From positions 310,001 to 374,000 of the forward strand of contig CAWIDT010000004.1 of NCBI GenBank assembly GCA_963834945.1: a stretch of DNA of 64,000 bases. Reading direction: 5' to 3'. Below the pieces are notes generated by a model, which ran no database searches, was not told the DNA's origin, and saw only the letters and a list, made by a program, of their open reading frames with translations. The position numbers and the translations under genes were made by a program. The stretch comes from R-RK-3 sp963834945. GTDB lineage: Bacteria; Pseudomonadota; Alphaproteobacteria; Rhizobiales; Rhodomicrobiaceae. Shown one piece after another: positions 40,543-50,165 of this stretch; position 1 is the first letter of the stretch, and every line of letters starts with the position of its first letter.

Positions 40543-41986
40543 TGGCCAGATACGCCTCTTGCGCCTTCAGCGGAAAGACCTTGCCAGGATTGAGAAGCCA
40601 ATCCGGATCGAAAACGCTCTTTACGCGCATCTGCTGGGCCATGTCCACATCGTTATATTGGACGCTCATCAGCTCGCGTTTTTCGATGCCGACGCCATGC
40701 TCGCCGGTCAGGCAGCCGCCCAGCTCGACGCAAAGCTTGAGGATTTCCTCGCCGCATAGTTTCGGCGCGCCGCTTTTCCGCCTCGTCATTGGCATTATAG
40801 AGGATGAGCGGATGCAGATTGCCGTCGCCGGCGTGAAAGATATTGGCGACCTGCAGCCTGTGTTTGGCGCAGATCGTGGCGACGCCGTTCAGCGCCTCGG
40901 GCAATCGGCTGAGCGGGATGACGCCGTCCATGCAGTAATAGTCGGAGATCCGGCCGATGGCGCCGAACGCAGCCTTGCGGCCCTTCCAGATCGCGGCGGA
41001 TTCCGCCTCGCTTTCGCTCACCCGGACCATTTTCGGTGCGAACTCCGATGCGATCTGCTCGATCTGGCCCAGCAGGGAGGCGATTTCCGTTTCGGAGCCC
41101 TCCACTTCGATGATGAGCAATGCCTCGACATCGAGCGGATAGCCGGCATGGGCGAATTCCTCGCACACCTTGATGGCGGGCCTGTCCATGAATTCCATCG
41201 CCACCGGCACGATGCCCTGGCCGATGATCGCGGCGACGCAGGCCCCCGCCGCCTCGCTGGAGTCAAAGCCGATCATCATCGGCCGCGCGCCCTCCGCCTG
41301 GCGCAGGATGCGCAGGGTCGCCTCGGTCACGACGCCGAACTGGCCCTCGGACCCGACGATCAGCGGCAGGAAATCGATGCCGCCGGGATCGAGATGCGGC
41401 GCCGCCGAATTCGACGATGTCGCCGTTCATCATCACCATCTTCAGGCCCATGACGTTATTGGTGGTGACGCCGTATTTCAGGCAATGGGCGCCGCCGGAA
41501 TTCATGGCGATGTTGCCGCCAATGGTGCAGGCGAGCTGGCTCGACGGGTCGGGCGCATAATGGAAGGCAGAGGGCGCCACGGCCCTCGACACGCCAAGAT
41601 TGGTGATGCCGGTTTCGACGCGGATATAGCGGCTTTCGAGATTGACTTCGAGGACGCGGTTCATCCGCGACAGGCCGAGCACGATGCTGTCGGCGGTGGG
41701 CAGGGCGCCGCCGGATAGCGACGTCCCGGCGCCCCGCGCTACCACCCGCACTCCCGCCAGATGGCAAAAGCTGAGCACGCGGCTCACCTCTTCCGTGGTC
41801 GTAGGTAGGACTACGGCTAGCGGCAGGCATTTATAGGCGGTCAACGCGTCAGTCTCGAAGGTGCGGCGGCCCGGCTTCATCCTCGACGATGGAGCGGGCC
41901 GGCAGCAGCTTGCGAAGCGAATTAACCAATGCGTCCCGCCGCTTCAGGATTTCCGACTTCGGCTCGAGGACGGAGATGCCGGACAT
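40532..41986 (-). CDS. glcD: Glycolate oxidase catalytic subunit GlcD (three frameshifts)
   Basis: Start MSGISVLEPKSEILKRRDAL at 41986. After single extra bases near 41870, 41400 and 40780 are removed, the frame reads RRTFETDALTAYKCLPLAVV, GAGTSLSGGALPTADSIVLG (PP-loop of the FAD site), CTIGGNIAMNSGGAHCLKYG, FHAGDGNLHPLILYN (metal or flavin His) and LTGEHGVGIEKRELM. About 484 aa, normal for the family. It oxidises glycolate, and often D-lactate. The three glc genes carry nine of the window's roughly twenty indels. Confidence 0.9.
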
Positions 41987-42066
41987 CACGGTACCCAGTT
42001 GGTTACGGTTGCGGTTTGCATAGCAGCATATACGTAAAGTTGATCGCCGAGAATTGACGGCAAAAG

Positions 42067-42120
42067 TGTGAGATTTGACACTAATGCGGTCGTTGACAGC
42101 CATTGTGCGATCCAACACTA
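42067..42120. promoter_or_regulatory. Paired LysR-type binding sites between glcD and the LysR gene
   Basis: TGTGAGATTTGACACTA (42067-42083) and TGTGCGATCCAACACTA (42104-42120) are 13/17 identical, lie 37 bases apart start to start, and have a TGTG-N9-ACAC dyad. A third partial copy (GCACACTATC) follows. The arrangement fits a regulator binding its own and the glcDEF promoter. Confidence 0.5.
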
Positions 42121-42171
42121 TCCCGCAGGCGCACACTATCAACAAGTTGTGAATGGCGGAGAAGTCCCGGC

Positions 42172-43137
42172 GTGCCCCTTACTCCCATTACGGATCTGGA
42201 GATTTTCGCCCGTGTCGCCGCTGCGGGCAATATGTCTGCAGCCGGCCGGGATATGGGCCTGTCGCCCGCAGTGGTGAGCAAGCGCATCAGCCACATGGAA
42301 GAGCGGCTTGGGGCGAGGCTTTTTCAGCGTACCACGCGTCAGCTCAAACTCACCGAGACCGGCGAGGGCTTTTACGCGCGGGTGGTCGGCATTCTCGCCG
42401 ACATCGAGGAAGCCGAGGCGTTCGTCTCGCAGCTCAACGCGCAAGCCAACGGCACGCTGCGCGTTACGGCGCCAACCGCGTTCTCGCGCATGCATATCGC
42501 GCCGCATCTTGCCTCCTTCATGCGCCTGCATCCCGATCTCACGATCGAAATGCATCTGACCGACGCCATCGTCGACATTGTCGCCGAGGGCATGGATCTG
42601 GCAATCCGTGTCGCCGAACTTAACGATTCCAGCCTGGTGGCGCGTAAGCTCGCCCCTTGCCGCTACGTGATCTGCGGCTCGCCGGACTATCTCAGCCAAT
42701 ATGGGCGTCCCAAGACGCTGGCGGATCTCGCCAAGCATAATTGCCTCACCACCGGCTACAGTCAGGTCTGGCGGCTTGAAGGTCCAGATGGGCCGGCGGC
42801 GCTGAAGGTTTCCAGCAATCTGCGCTCCAATTGCGGTGACGTGGTGCGGGAGGCCGTTCTGAGCGGCATGGGCCTGGCGCTGCGCTCCACTTGGGAAGTG
42901 AGCGAGGAGCTGAAGGCCGGGCGGCTGGAAGTGGTGCTGCCGGACTATCACGAAACCGCCGGTGTCGCCGTGTTCGCCGTTTATCCTTGCCGCCAGTTCA
43001 TCCCCGCCAAACTCAAGTTCTTCATCGAATTTCTTGTCCAGCATTATGGGGCCACGCCCTATTGGGATCGCGGACTCGACCTCAGCCGCCTGCAAGGCCC
43101 GGCCTACGCCAAGACACCGCTCCGCATCACGCAGTGA
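42172..43137 (+). CDS. LysR-family transcriptional regulator
   Basis: 321 aa from GTG 42172, with GGCGGAG upstream; the open frame begins earlier at 42103 but the LysR N terminus (PLTPITDLEIFARVAAAGNM) fixes the start. Winged helix: SAAGRDMGLSPAVVSKRISH, MEERLGARLFQRTTRQLKLT. The co-inducer domain is typical (NAQANGTLRVTAPTAFSRMH). It is divergent from glcDEF, which suggests it controls glycolate oxidation. The inducer is not known. Confidence 0.92.
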   Translation: MPLTPITDLEIFARVAAAGNMSAAGRDMGLSPAVVSKRISHMEERLGARLFQRTTRQLKLTETGEGFYARVVGILADIEEAEAFVSQLNAQANGTLRVTAPTAFSRMHIAPHLASFMRLHPDLTIEMHLTDAIVDIVAEGMDLAIRVAELNDSSLVARKLAPCRYVICGSPDYLSQYGRPKTLADLAKHNCLTTGYSQVWRLEGPDGPAALKVSSNLRSNCGDVVREAVLSGMGLALRSTWEVSEELKAGRLEVVLPDYHETAGVAVFAVYPCRQFIPAKLKFFIEFLVQHYGATPYWDRGLDLSRLQGPAYAKTPLRITQ

Positions 43138-43324
43138 TCCGTTCGGAACTCTTGCCGCAGCGGCAGGCAGACGTCGATCTGATAAAACAATCAAATCGCT
43201 TTCGCGCCGCCCGTCAGCTTGACAGTCTCAGGCCGATCGTGCGCATTCGGGAACCGAATAGCGGAAGCCGGATTTCTGCCATAACCCGGCCAAATGCCGG
43301 GATCGAACGCTTTTGGAGGGACTA

Positions 43325-43714
43325 ATGACGCTAAGGATGACAGCCATTGCCGTAACGTTCGGACTGTGCCTGCCGGTTCAGGCCTATGCCCAGGACGTCG
43401 CCAAGGGCGAGACCATCTTCAAGAAATGCCACATCTGCCATGAGGTCGGACCCAATGCCAAGATCAAGGTGGGGCCGGTTCTCAACGGCGTCATCGGGCG
43501 AAAGGCCGGCACTTATCCGGGCTTCAACTATTCGCCCGCGATGAAGGAAGCCGGCGAGAAGGGCACTGTGTGGACGGAAGACAATATCAGCAAATATCTG
43601 GAGAACCCGCGCGAATTCGTCCCCAAGAACAAGATGGCCTTCGTCGGTTTGAAAACGCCCGAGGAACGCGCCGACGTCATCGCTTATCTCAAAACTTTCG
43701 CAGACCAAAAATAG
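43325..43714 (+). CDS. Periplasmic class I cytochrome c (c2-like)
   Basis: 129 aa with a signal peptide MTLRMTAIAVTFGLCLPVQA-YA. The heme site is C35-x-x-C38-H39 (KKCHICHEVG) and the likely axial Met is M104 (KNKMAFVGLK). GPVLNGVIGRKAGTYPGFNY and WTEDNISKYLENPREFVP are the c2/isozyme blocks. It shuttles electrons between bc1 complex and oxidases or, in phototrophs, reaction centres. It stands alone, followed by a possible hairpin CCGAAGG ... CCTTCGG. Confidence 0.95.
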   Translation: MTLRMTAIAVTFGLCLPVQAYAQDVAKGETIFKKCHICHEVGPNAKIKVGPVLNGVIGRKAGTYPGFNYSPAMKEAGEKGTVWTEDNISKYLENPREFVPKNKMAFVGLKTPEERADVIAYLKTFADQK

Positions 43715-43789
43715 CTATCGAGAGATCGCACCGCGGAACCACCGAAGGTTCGCCTTGCCGGCCTTCGGCGATTCTCCTATGACCGGGCC

Positions 43790-44560
43790 ATGAGCACTGA
43801 GCCGCGGCCGTTGCGTGTCGGCCTGTTCGTCACATGCCTCGTCGATTTTTTCCGCCCATGCGTGGGTTTCGCGGCCGTGAAGCTGCTGGAGGCGGCCGGT
43901 TGTGTGATCGAGGTGCCGCAGGCGCAGGTGTGCTGCGGGCAGCCGGCCTATAATTCCGGCGCGCGGGGCGACGCCAAGGCCATCGGGCGCCAAGTCATCG
44001 CGGCGTTCCAGGGGTATGATTACATCGTCGCGCCGTCCGGCTCTTGCGCGGGGATGCTGCGCAAGCACTATCCCTTACTGTTCGAGGACGATGCCGAAAT
44101 GGCACCTCGGGCCCGCGATATTGCGGCGCGCAGTTTCGAGCTGGTCACATTCCTGACGCGCGTGATGCGGGTCGGCGCGGTGCATGCCGAGTTCGCCGGC
44201 ACGGCAACCTATCATGACGGCTGTTCCGGCCTGCGGGAGCTGGGCATCGCAGACGAGCCGCGCGCTTTGCTCGCCACGGTGAAGGGCCTGTCGCTGGTCG
44301 AGGCGGAGGACCGGGAGGTGTGCTGCGGCTTCGGCGGCACGTTCTCGGTCAAATATCCTGAGATCTCCAATGCCATGGTGACCGCCAAAACTGCGTCGCT
44401 GGCTGCCACCGGCGCGGAGCTGGTGCTGGGCGGCGATCTGGGCTGCCTGATGAATATCGCCGGTAAGCTGGCGCGGCAAGGCTCGGCCATGCAGGTGCGG
44501 CATGTGGCGGAGGTGCTCGCCGGGGTCGTCGACGCACCGCCGGTGGCAGGCAAGAGCTGA
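43790..44560 (+). CDS. Fe-S-binding protein, LutA/YkgE family
   Basis: 256 aa. Two CCG domains carry the cluster ligands: TCLVDFFRPCVG with AQVCCGQPAYNSG, and DGCSGLRELG with REVCCGFGGTFSVKYPEIS. In Bacillus LutA works with LutB and LutC in L-lactate oxidation. Here neither partner is adjacent, so its redox partner is unknown. The start ATG 43790 directly follows a GC-rich leader. It may relate to the glycolate oxidase across the regulator, as both are 2-hydroxy-acid systems. This is inferred from context only. Confidence 0.92.
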   Translation: MSTEPRPLRVGLFVTCLVDFFRPCVGFAAVKLLEAAGCVIEVPQAQVCCGQPAYNSGARGDAKAIGRQVIAAFQGYDYIVAPSGSCAGMLRKHYPLLFEDDAEMAPRARDIAARSFELVTFLTRVMRVGAVHAEFAGTATYHDGCSGLRELGIADEPRALLATVKGLSLVEAEDREVCCGFGGTFSVKYPEISNAMVTAKTASLAATGAELVLGGDLGCLMNIAGKLARQGSAMQVRHVAEVLAGVVDAPPVAGKS

Positions 44561-44656
44561 CGCATCCGGTGCGTTCAGCCGGCGCAATCGGCCCGCACGC
44601 ACTGGACCAAATGTCGTGTCTCCGCTACTATTCAGCCTTGGCCGGGGGAGGCAACC

Positions 44657-44890
44657 ATGACGCTCATGTGGCTTGGCGTGCTGCTGATTATCGTCGGAAT
44701 CGTGTACATGGCGGCGCAGGCGATCCTGCCCGGCCGAATGAGCCGTGTCAGGCCGGTCACTCCGAGGCGACCGGGGAACACACTGGAGCCGGAGCGTCCG
44801 GCGTCGGGGTTCGGCCTGGGGTCGAACTGGCCCGGTCTCGTCATGATCGCGCTTGGCGCCATTCTACTGCTCGGCCTCGCGGTCATCTAA
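44657..44890 (+). CDS. Small two-helix membrane protein
   Basis: 77 aa with a strong GGGGGAGG ribosome site six bases before ATG 44657. Transmembrane helices are at about residues 2-22 (LMWLGVLLIIVGIVYMAAQA) and 58-77 (WPGLVMIALGAILLLGLAVI). A basic loop with R and P joins them (RMSRVRPVTPRRPGN). The family is not recognised. It probably sits in the inner membrane with the loop in the cytoplasm. Confidence 0.7.
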   Translation: MTLMWLGVLLIIVGIVYMAAQAILPGRMSRVRPVTPRRPGNTLEPERPASGFGLGSNWPGLVMIALGAILLLGLAVI

Positions 44891-45054
44891 CAATTTTTGC
44901 GCGTTTTATGAGCTAAGCACCAATGAAACCAATTGATCTTAATTATTAGACGATTGGTGTTGCCAGCGACCACGCGATCCCTATTATGCGCGCTGTGGTT
45001 GCATTTTCCTGTAAATGCTCCAAATTTTAAATCGATTTTTGCCGGAGAAGATTA

Positions 45055-46206
45055 GTGAGACGCGATATTCCGATTGGAAAAGGCGTGATATTCTTTGCTC
45101 AGCTAGGAAGCTTTTCTCATACAAACAACTCTATATCCAGCAATATTAAAGAATTTTTGCCCGATATGAAAATAGAGAGTGTTCAAGTGTTTCCCATAAT
45201 TCGGAAAAATCTGCTACTCCTTGCTTGGTGTGCGCTCGGCGTCATTACTCACTATGGATTTATCTCCATTTTTGATTTTAAGGAATTCAAGAAAAAAATC
45301 ATCAAAACGCCTTTCTTCTTCAATTTGGCAAGCAAAATACTAAAATCAAGGGCGGGGAAGATTTCAAATTTAAAGGCGGTATTGCAGACACAGGGTTTAT
45401 TTAATGCGTCAATCGAAGGTGTTCCATTAATTATTTACACAGACAATACAATATTGAATCCTATAAATGACAAACTTAAATCCTTCAAAATTAATAATGA
45501 TCTTGTAAATCTTGAACGTCTATTATACAGAAGCGCGGACAAAATTGCGGTATCGGCAAGACATGTCAAACAATCGTTATTAACGGATTATTCGATTTCT
45601 CCAGACCACGTCGATGTCGTGCTCATCGGTCCCAACACCCCAAAGTTCAACAACCCGGCCATAGAACGACCTGCAAGACAACAAATTCTCTTTGTTGGTA
45701 TCGATTGGGAGCGCAAGGGCGGTCCCGATTTGATCGAAGCTTTTCATCGTTTGGTGCGGAGCTTTCCTGAGGCTCGGCTAGTCATCGCCGGTTGTACTCC
45801 TGACGTAGATCATCCCAACATTTCTGTTCTTGGGCGCGTGCCTCCTGAAAGGATTACGGAGCTCATGGCCGAGAGCTCGATCTTTTGCATGCCAAGCTTG
45901 GTAGAGCCGTCAAGTGTCGCTGTATTGGAAGCAAGTCGGGCCGGTCTGCCCGTTGTTGGCACGTCGTGCGGCGGCTTTCTTGATAGTGTCGTTCACGGGA
46001 AGACCGGGCTTCTGGTGCCGCCCGGTGACTCCCAAGCCTTAGCGGGCGCTTTGACACATTTACTGGAAAATCCGAGGCGGTGCAAAGAGATGGGCTGTGA
46101 AGCAATGGAGTGGATGGAGCATTTCGATTGGCCGGTCGTTTGCAAAAAGTTAGCGGCTTCCATCGTGTCCCTGACGGGCAGCAATCAGCGCATCCATAGA
46201 TGTTGA
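45055..46206 (+). CDS. Glycosyltransferase, GT4 family
   Basis: 383 aa from GTG 45055 with GGAGAAG upstream. The N-terminal acceptor domain (1-200) is unusually AT-rich and rich in K, I, N and F. The C-terminal domain has the GT-B donor motifs QQILFVGIDWERKGGPDLIE, EARLVIAGCTP, and SSIFCMPSLVEPSSVAVLEA (EX7E-like). The C-terminal half returns to the GC level of the chromosome. This mixed composition suggests transfer and domain exchange. It is a solitary gene, so the glycan is unknown. Confidence 0.88.
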   Translation: MRRDIPIGKGVIFFAQLGSFSHTNNSISSNIKEFLPDMKIESVQVFPIIRKNLLLLAWCALGVITHYGFISIFDFKEFKKKIIKTPFFFNLASKILKSRAGKISNLKAVLQTQGLFNASIEGVPLIIYTDNTILNPINDKLKSFKINNDLVNLERLLYRSADKIAVSARHVKQSLLTDYSISPDHVDVVLIGPNTPKFNNPAIERPARQQILFVGIDWERKGGPDLIEAFHRLVRSFPEARLVIAGCTPDVDHPNISVLGRVPPERITELMAESSIFCMPSLVEPSSVAVLEASRAGLPVVGTSCGGFLDSVVHGKTGLLVPPGDSQALAGALTHLLENPRRCKEMGCEAMEWMEHFDWPVVCKKLAASIVSLTGSNQRIHRC

Positions 46207-46635
46207 TGAGCTGATAAGATCCCCAGCAATCATACTCGACCGGTCCCGCGCGCGACATCCCCTGACGCAAGATCCCGCGCGCTACCGGCTTCGAGGAACG
46301 TTGAGCGGTCAACATCTGGGGCGTCCTAGCTGGAACGGCGTTCGCGATTTGGAGACAATGCGCCCGCTCATCCACCTGCCTTGGTAGAGCCCCCTTCCGG
46401 GAGGGAGCGGGCATTACATTGGTCAAGCTCCGCCTGTTTCCAACCGCGAAATCAAAACGCAACTGCGATGATAGCCTTTTGCATCGGATTATCCCAGAGG
46501 TGTACGCACTTTTGCGTCCAATGTATTAGCATGGGTGAACTGTGCGTGAATTTCGTCTAAGGATGGCGTCGAATTTGCATCGCGATCACCCGAGGGGGTC
46601 GCGGTGATCGATAACGCAACGCCGCACAAGAACCG
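46207..46635. other. Intergenic stretch without a recognisable gene
   Basis: 429 bases between the glycosyltransferase and hisE. I see no convincing coding frame or RNA. A TTGAGCGGTCAA-type dyad (GTTGAGCGGTCAAC) occurs near 46299-46312. The promoter of hisE-coaA is expected here. Confidence 0.4.
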
Positions 46636-46968
46636 ATGGCCAAAGATACGCTTGCTCTGCTGGCAAAGACGATCGCCGCGCGCCGCACCGCCGACGAAGG
46701 CAGCTCCTATACCCGCCAGCTGCTCGATGCCGGGCCGGTCAAATGCGCGCGCAAACTCGGTGAGGAGGCGGTGGAGACCGTCATCGCGGCGATTGCCGGT
46801 GACGCCGAGGCGCTGAAGGCGGAAGCGGCGGATCTTCTCTACCACTTGCTTGTTCTGCTGGAGGCGCGCGACATCGCCCTCGAAGACGTGTACACCGTTT
46901 TGGAAGCCCGCATGGGGCAGTCCGGCCTTGCCGAGAAAGCCTCACGATCCCGGCCGCAGGAAGACTAG
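46636..46968 (+). CDS. hisE: Phosphoribosyl-ATP pyrophosphohydrolase
   Basis: 110-aa all-alpha NTP-PPase that hydrolyses PR-ATP in histidine synthesis. The MazG-type motif is AVETVIAAIAGDAEALKAEA and ADLLYHLLVLL, with EE..E and D residues for Mg2+. It is separated from the rest of the his genes but followed two bases later by coaA, a pairing seen in many alphaproteobacteria, normally downstream of hisF. Here hisF is not present. Confidence 0.95.
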   Translation: MAKDTLALLAKTIAARRTADEGSSYTRQLLDAGPVKCARKLGEEAVETVIAAIAGDAEALKAEAADLLYHLLVLLEARDIALEDVYTVLEARMGQSGLAEKASRSRPQED

Positions 46969-46970
46969 CG

Positions 46971-47939
46971 ATGCTTAGCCGACTGACGCAGCGTTCCTCG
47001 CGGCTCGAATTCTCCCCCTATGAAATGTTCACCCATGATGAATGGGCGAAGTTGCGTGACGACACGCCGATGACGCTCACCGACGAGGAGGTGGGCGGGC
47101 TCTCCGGCGTTATCGAACGCATTTCGGCCGACGAGGTCGAGCACATCTATCTGCCGCTGTCGCGCCTTTTGAATTTCTACGTCGGCGCGGCGCAACAATT
47201 GCACGAGCGGACGTCTGAGTTTTTGCACAAGCGCAACGGCAAGATGCCTTTCATCATCGGCATCGCCGGCAGTGTCGCCGTGGGCAAGAGCACCACCGCA
47301 CGCGTGCTGCGCGCCCTGCTGGCGCGCTGGCCGAATCATCCGCGCGTCGATCTGGTGCCGACCGACGGCTTCCTCCTGCCGAATGCGGTGCTGGAATCGC
47401 GCGGCCGGATGAACCGCAAGGGCTTTCCGGACAGTTTCGACCAGCGCGGCCTGCTACAATTCATGGCCGACGTGAAAGCGGGGCGCCCGAATGTGCGGGC
47501 GCCGGTCTATTCGCATTTCGACTACGATGTCCGCAAGGACGAGCACATCGTCGTCGACCGCCCGGACGTGCTGATCGTCGAGGGGCTGAACGTGCTCCAG
47601 CCCGCCACGCTGCCCAAGGACGGCGAGGCCATACCCTTCGTGTCGGACTTCTTCGATTTCTCGGTCTATATCCACGCCGAGCCGAAGATCATCGAGGAAT
47701 GGTATGTGACGCGCTTCAACGCGCTGCGGGCGACCGCATTCCGCGACCCGGCGGCCTATTTCCACCGCTATGCCAGCCTGTCGGATGAAGACGCGCGCAA
47801 GACGGCGCTGGAAATCTGGCAGCGCATCAATTTGCGCAATCTGCAGGACAACATTCTGCCCACCCGCCAGCGGGCCGACCTGATCCTGGACAAAGGCGCC
47901 GATCATCTGATCGAGAGGGTGTGGCTGCGGAAGCTCTGA
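46971..47939 (+). CDS. coaA: Type I pantothenate kinase
   Basis: 322-aa kinase for the first step of CoA synthesis. The P-loop is GIAGSVAVGKST at about residues 97-108, followed by VDLVPTDGFLLPNAVLESRG, YSHFDYDVRKDEHIVVDRPD and LIVEGLNVLQ. Length and order match bacterial CoaA. It is translated right after hisE in an operon. CoA feedback control is a family property. Confidence 0.97.
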   Translation: MLSRLTQRSSRLEFSPYEMFTHDEWAKLRDDTPMTLTDEEVGGLSGVIERISADEVEHIYLPLSRLLNFYVGAAQQLHERTSEFLHKRNGKMPFIIGIAGSVAVGKSTTARVLRALLARWPNHPRVDLVPTDGFLLPNAVLESRGRMNRKGFPDSFDQRGLLQFMADVKAGRPNVRAPVYSHFDYDVRKDEHIVVDRPDVLIVEGLNVLQPATLPKDGEAIPFVSDFFDFSVYIHAEPKIIEEWYVTRFNALRATAFRDPAAYFHRYASLSDEDARKTALEIWQRINLRNLQDNILPTRQRADLILDKGADHLIERVWLRKL

Positions 47940-47985
47940 AGCTGGATCGCCGGTTCGCTGTTCAGCTTCCGCAGCAGAACTAATT

Positions 47986-49155
47986 TTAGGTCCCGGTCGC
48001 CTCGCGCATGGTTTTGATCAGCGCGGCCTTTTCCTCGAAGCCTATGCCGGGCGCGTCGGGCAGACGCACATAGCCGTCCTCCACCCGGATGCCGTCGGCG
48101 AAGCCGCCAAATGGCGCAAAGATGCCGGGATAGCTCTCATTGCCGCCCAGATGCAGCCCCGCCGCGATGTTCAGCGACATCTGGTGCCCGCCATGAGGGA
48201 TGCAACTGCGCGATGAAAACCCGTATTCGGGCAGCAGGGCCAGCGTGCGCAAATATTCCACGAGGCCATAGGAGAGGGCGCAGTCGAATTGGAGCCAGTC
48301 CCGGTCGGGCCGCATGCCGCCATAGCGCAGAAGATTGCGCGCGTCCTGGTGCGAAAAGAGATTCTCGCCTGTCGCCATGGCCCCGCCATAATGCCGCGCG
48401 AGTTCGGCTTGCAGGGCATAATCGAGGGGATCGCCGGCTTCCTCGTACCAGAACAGCTCATAGGGCGCCAAAGCCTCGGCGTAGCGGATCGCGGCGTCGA
48501 GATCGAAGCGGCCGTTGGCGTCGACGGCAAGCTTGTTTCCTGCGCCAGTGACGGCGATCACCGCCTCGATGCGGCGCAGATCATCGGCAAGATCGGCACC
48601 GCCGATCTTCATCTTCACCACCTTATAGCCGAGGTCGAGATAGCGGCGCATTTCGTCGGCCAGCGCGGCGTCGTCCTTGCCGCGGTCATAATAGCCGCCG
48701 GCCGCGTAGACGAAGACCTTCTCATCGGGGATGCCATTTCCGTAGCGTTCGGCCAGCAGCCGGTAGAGCGGCACGCCGGCGATTTTGGCGACCGCGTCCC
48801 ACACCGCCATATCCACTGTGCCGACCGCGACCGAGCGCTCGCCGTGACCGCCCGGCTTTTCGTTGCTCATCATGGTGTGCCAGATCTTATGCGGGTCGAG
48901 ATTGTCGCCCACATCCGACAAGAGGCTGCCCGGGATTGCCTCTTTCAGGCGCGGCAGAAAGCGCTCACGCAGCAGGCCGCTCGCCGCATAGCGGCCGTTC
49001 GAATTGAAGCCGTAGCCGATGACGGGCGCTCCGTCCCGCACCACATCCGTCACCACCGCGACGACGCTCGCGGTCATTTTGCTGAAATCGATGAACGCAT
49101 TGCGGATGTCCGAAGCGATCGGAACGACGGCATCCCGGATGTCGATGATCTTCAT
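47986..49155 (-). CDS. tarD: D-tartrate dehydratase-like enolase-superfamily enzyme
   Basis: 389 aa. It is closely similar along its whole length to what I recall of Bradyrhizobium D(-)-tartrate dehydratase: IRNAFIDFSKMTASVVAVVT, NEKPGGHGERSVAVGTVDMA, the KMK motif in YKVVKMKIGGADL, Mg ligands in LAVDANGRFD, WYEEAGDPLDYALQ and ATGENLFSHQDARNLLRYGG, and CIPHGGHQMSLNIAAGLHLG with the catalytic His. It would dehydrate D-tartrate to oxaloacetate. The gene stands alone on the minus strand, convergent with coaA. Mannonate or other acid-sugar substrates are less likely. Confidence 0.82.
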   Translation of the reverse strand: MKIIDIRDAVVPIASDIRNAFIDFSKMTASVVAVVTDVVRDGAPVIGYGFNSNGRYAASGLLRERFLPRLKEAIPGSLLSDVGDNLDPHKIWHTMMSNEKPGGHGERSVAVGTVDMAVWDAVAKIAGVPLYRLLAERYGNGIPDEKVFVYAAGGYYDRGKDDAALADEMRRYLDLGYKVVKMKIGGADLADDLRRIEAVIAVTGAGNKLAVDANGRFDLDAAIRYAEALAPYELFWYEEAGDPLDYALQAELARHYGGAMATGENLFSHQDARNLLRYGGMRPDRDWLQFDCALSYGLVEYLRTLALLPEYGFSSRSCIPHGGHQMSLNIAAGLHLGGNESYPGIFAPFGGFADGIRVEDGYVRLPDAPGIGFEEKAALIKTMREATGT

Positions 49156-49418
49156 GATCTGGTCCTAATGGCGCCCCAGCCTTCCGGCAATCTGCGCTTT
49201 CTTCTGAACATTGCAAGGCCACGACGCCGAACATAATAATCCAGCCAAATGGAGATATTCGTATTTACCTTCATCGTGAAATCAAACCTATGCCGCTAAC
49301 ATCTGTGGCAGCCGCTCGAAAGCCCGGTTATGAAAATGTCCCGGCTGCCATGATCTGATGCGAACGCGCATTGGGCCAATGCCGATCGCGTTTGCTGTCC
49401 AAACCCCGTGAGAGCCCC

Positions 49419-50162
49419 ATGCGTCTGACAATCCTCGGTTCCGGCGATGCTTTCAGTTCCGGCGGCCGCCTGCCGAGCTGCTACATGCTTGAGAGCGGCC
49501 GCAGGCGCTTCCTGCTCGATTGCGGTCCCAGCATTCTTCCGGCGCTCAGGCGGACCGGTCTGTCCAGCAACGATTTTCCTACGATCTTCATCAGCCATCT
49601 GCATGGCGATCACATGGGCGGGTTGCCGTTTCTGCTGCTCGACGCAATTTTCCCAGCCGGGCGCAGCCAGCCATTCACCTTAGTGGGGCCACCGGGGCTG
49701 GAAGCGCGGTTCCGGCTCGCCTGCGAGGTGTTCTACCCGCGATCGCTGGAGATGACGCGTAAATTCGATCTGAATTTCATCGAGCTAGACAAGGATGTCA
49801 GCCGCGAGATCGACGGCATGGTGGTCACGGCCTATGAGGTCAATCACTTTTCCGGCTCACCCTCCTACGCGCTGCGCTTCGAGCTGGATGGCAAGGCATT
49901 CGCGTTTTCGGGCGACGCCGGATGGTCCGATAATGTCATCAAGGCCGGGAAGGATGCCGACCTCTATCTCATCGAGTGCTATCAATATGATTATAAGCTA
50001 CCGATGCATCTCGACTATCTGGCGATCGCGCAACATTTCGGCGCCATCAATGCCAAGCAGCTTGTCCTCACGCATATGAGCGACGCCATGCTTGCTCATG
50101 CGGCAGATGTGGACGCCAAGTACTGCGTGCTTGCCGATGACGGAATGGTCATCGATTTTTAG
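49419..50162 (+). CDS. MBL-fold metallo-hydrolase (RNase Z-like)
   Basis: 247 aa from ATG 49419. It reads MRLTILGSGDAFSSGGRLPS, then ISHLHGDHMGGLPFLLLDAI (the HxHxDH metal motif), with further metal ligands at VNHFSGSP, FSGDAGWSDN and LTHMSD. The overall shape resembles the tRNase Z / arylsulfatase-like group. The substrate is unknown. A UDG-family gene starts four bases after its stop, so they are probably co-transcribed. Confidence 0.88.
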   Translation: MRLTILGSGDAFSSGGRLPSCYMLESGRRRFLLDCGPSILPALRRTGLSSNDFPTIFISHLHGDHMGGLPFLLLDAIFPAGRSQPFTLVGPPGLEARFRLACEVFYPRSLEMTRKFDLNFIELDKDVSREIDGMVVTAYEVNHFSGSPSYALRFELDGKAFAFSGDAGWSDNVIKAGKDADLYLIECYQYDYKLPMHLDYLAIAQHFGAINAKQLVLTHMSDAMLAHAADVDAKYCVLADDGMVIDF

Positions 50163-50165
50163 CTG

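Noticed and set aside
43742..43768. Terminator after cytochrome c
   Set aside because: CCGAAGG and CCTTCGG can pair, but no T run follows and it lies close to the next start; kept only as a remark.
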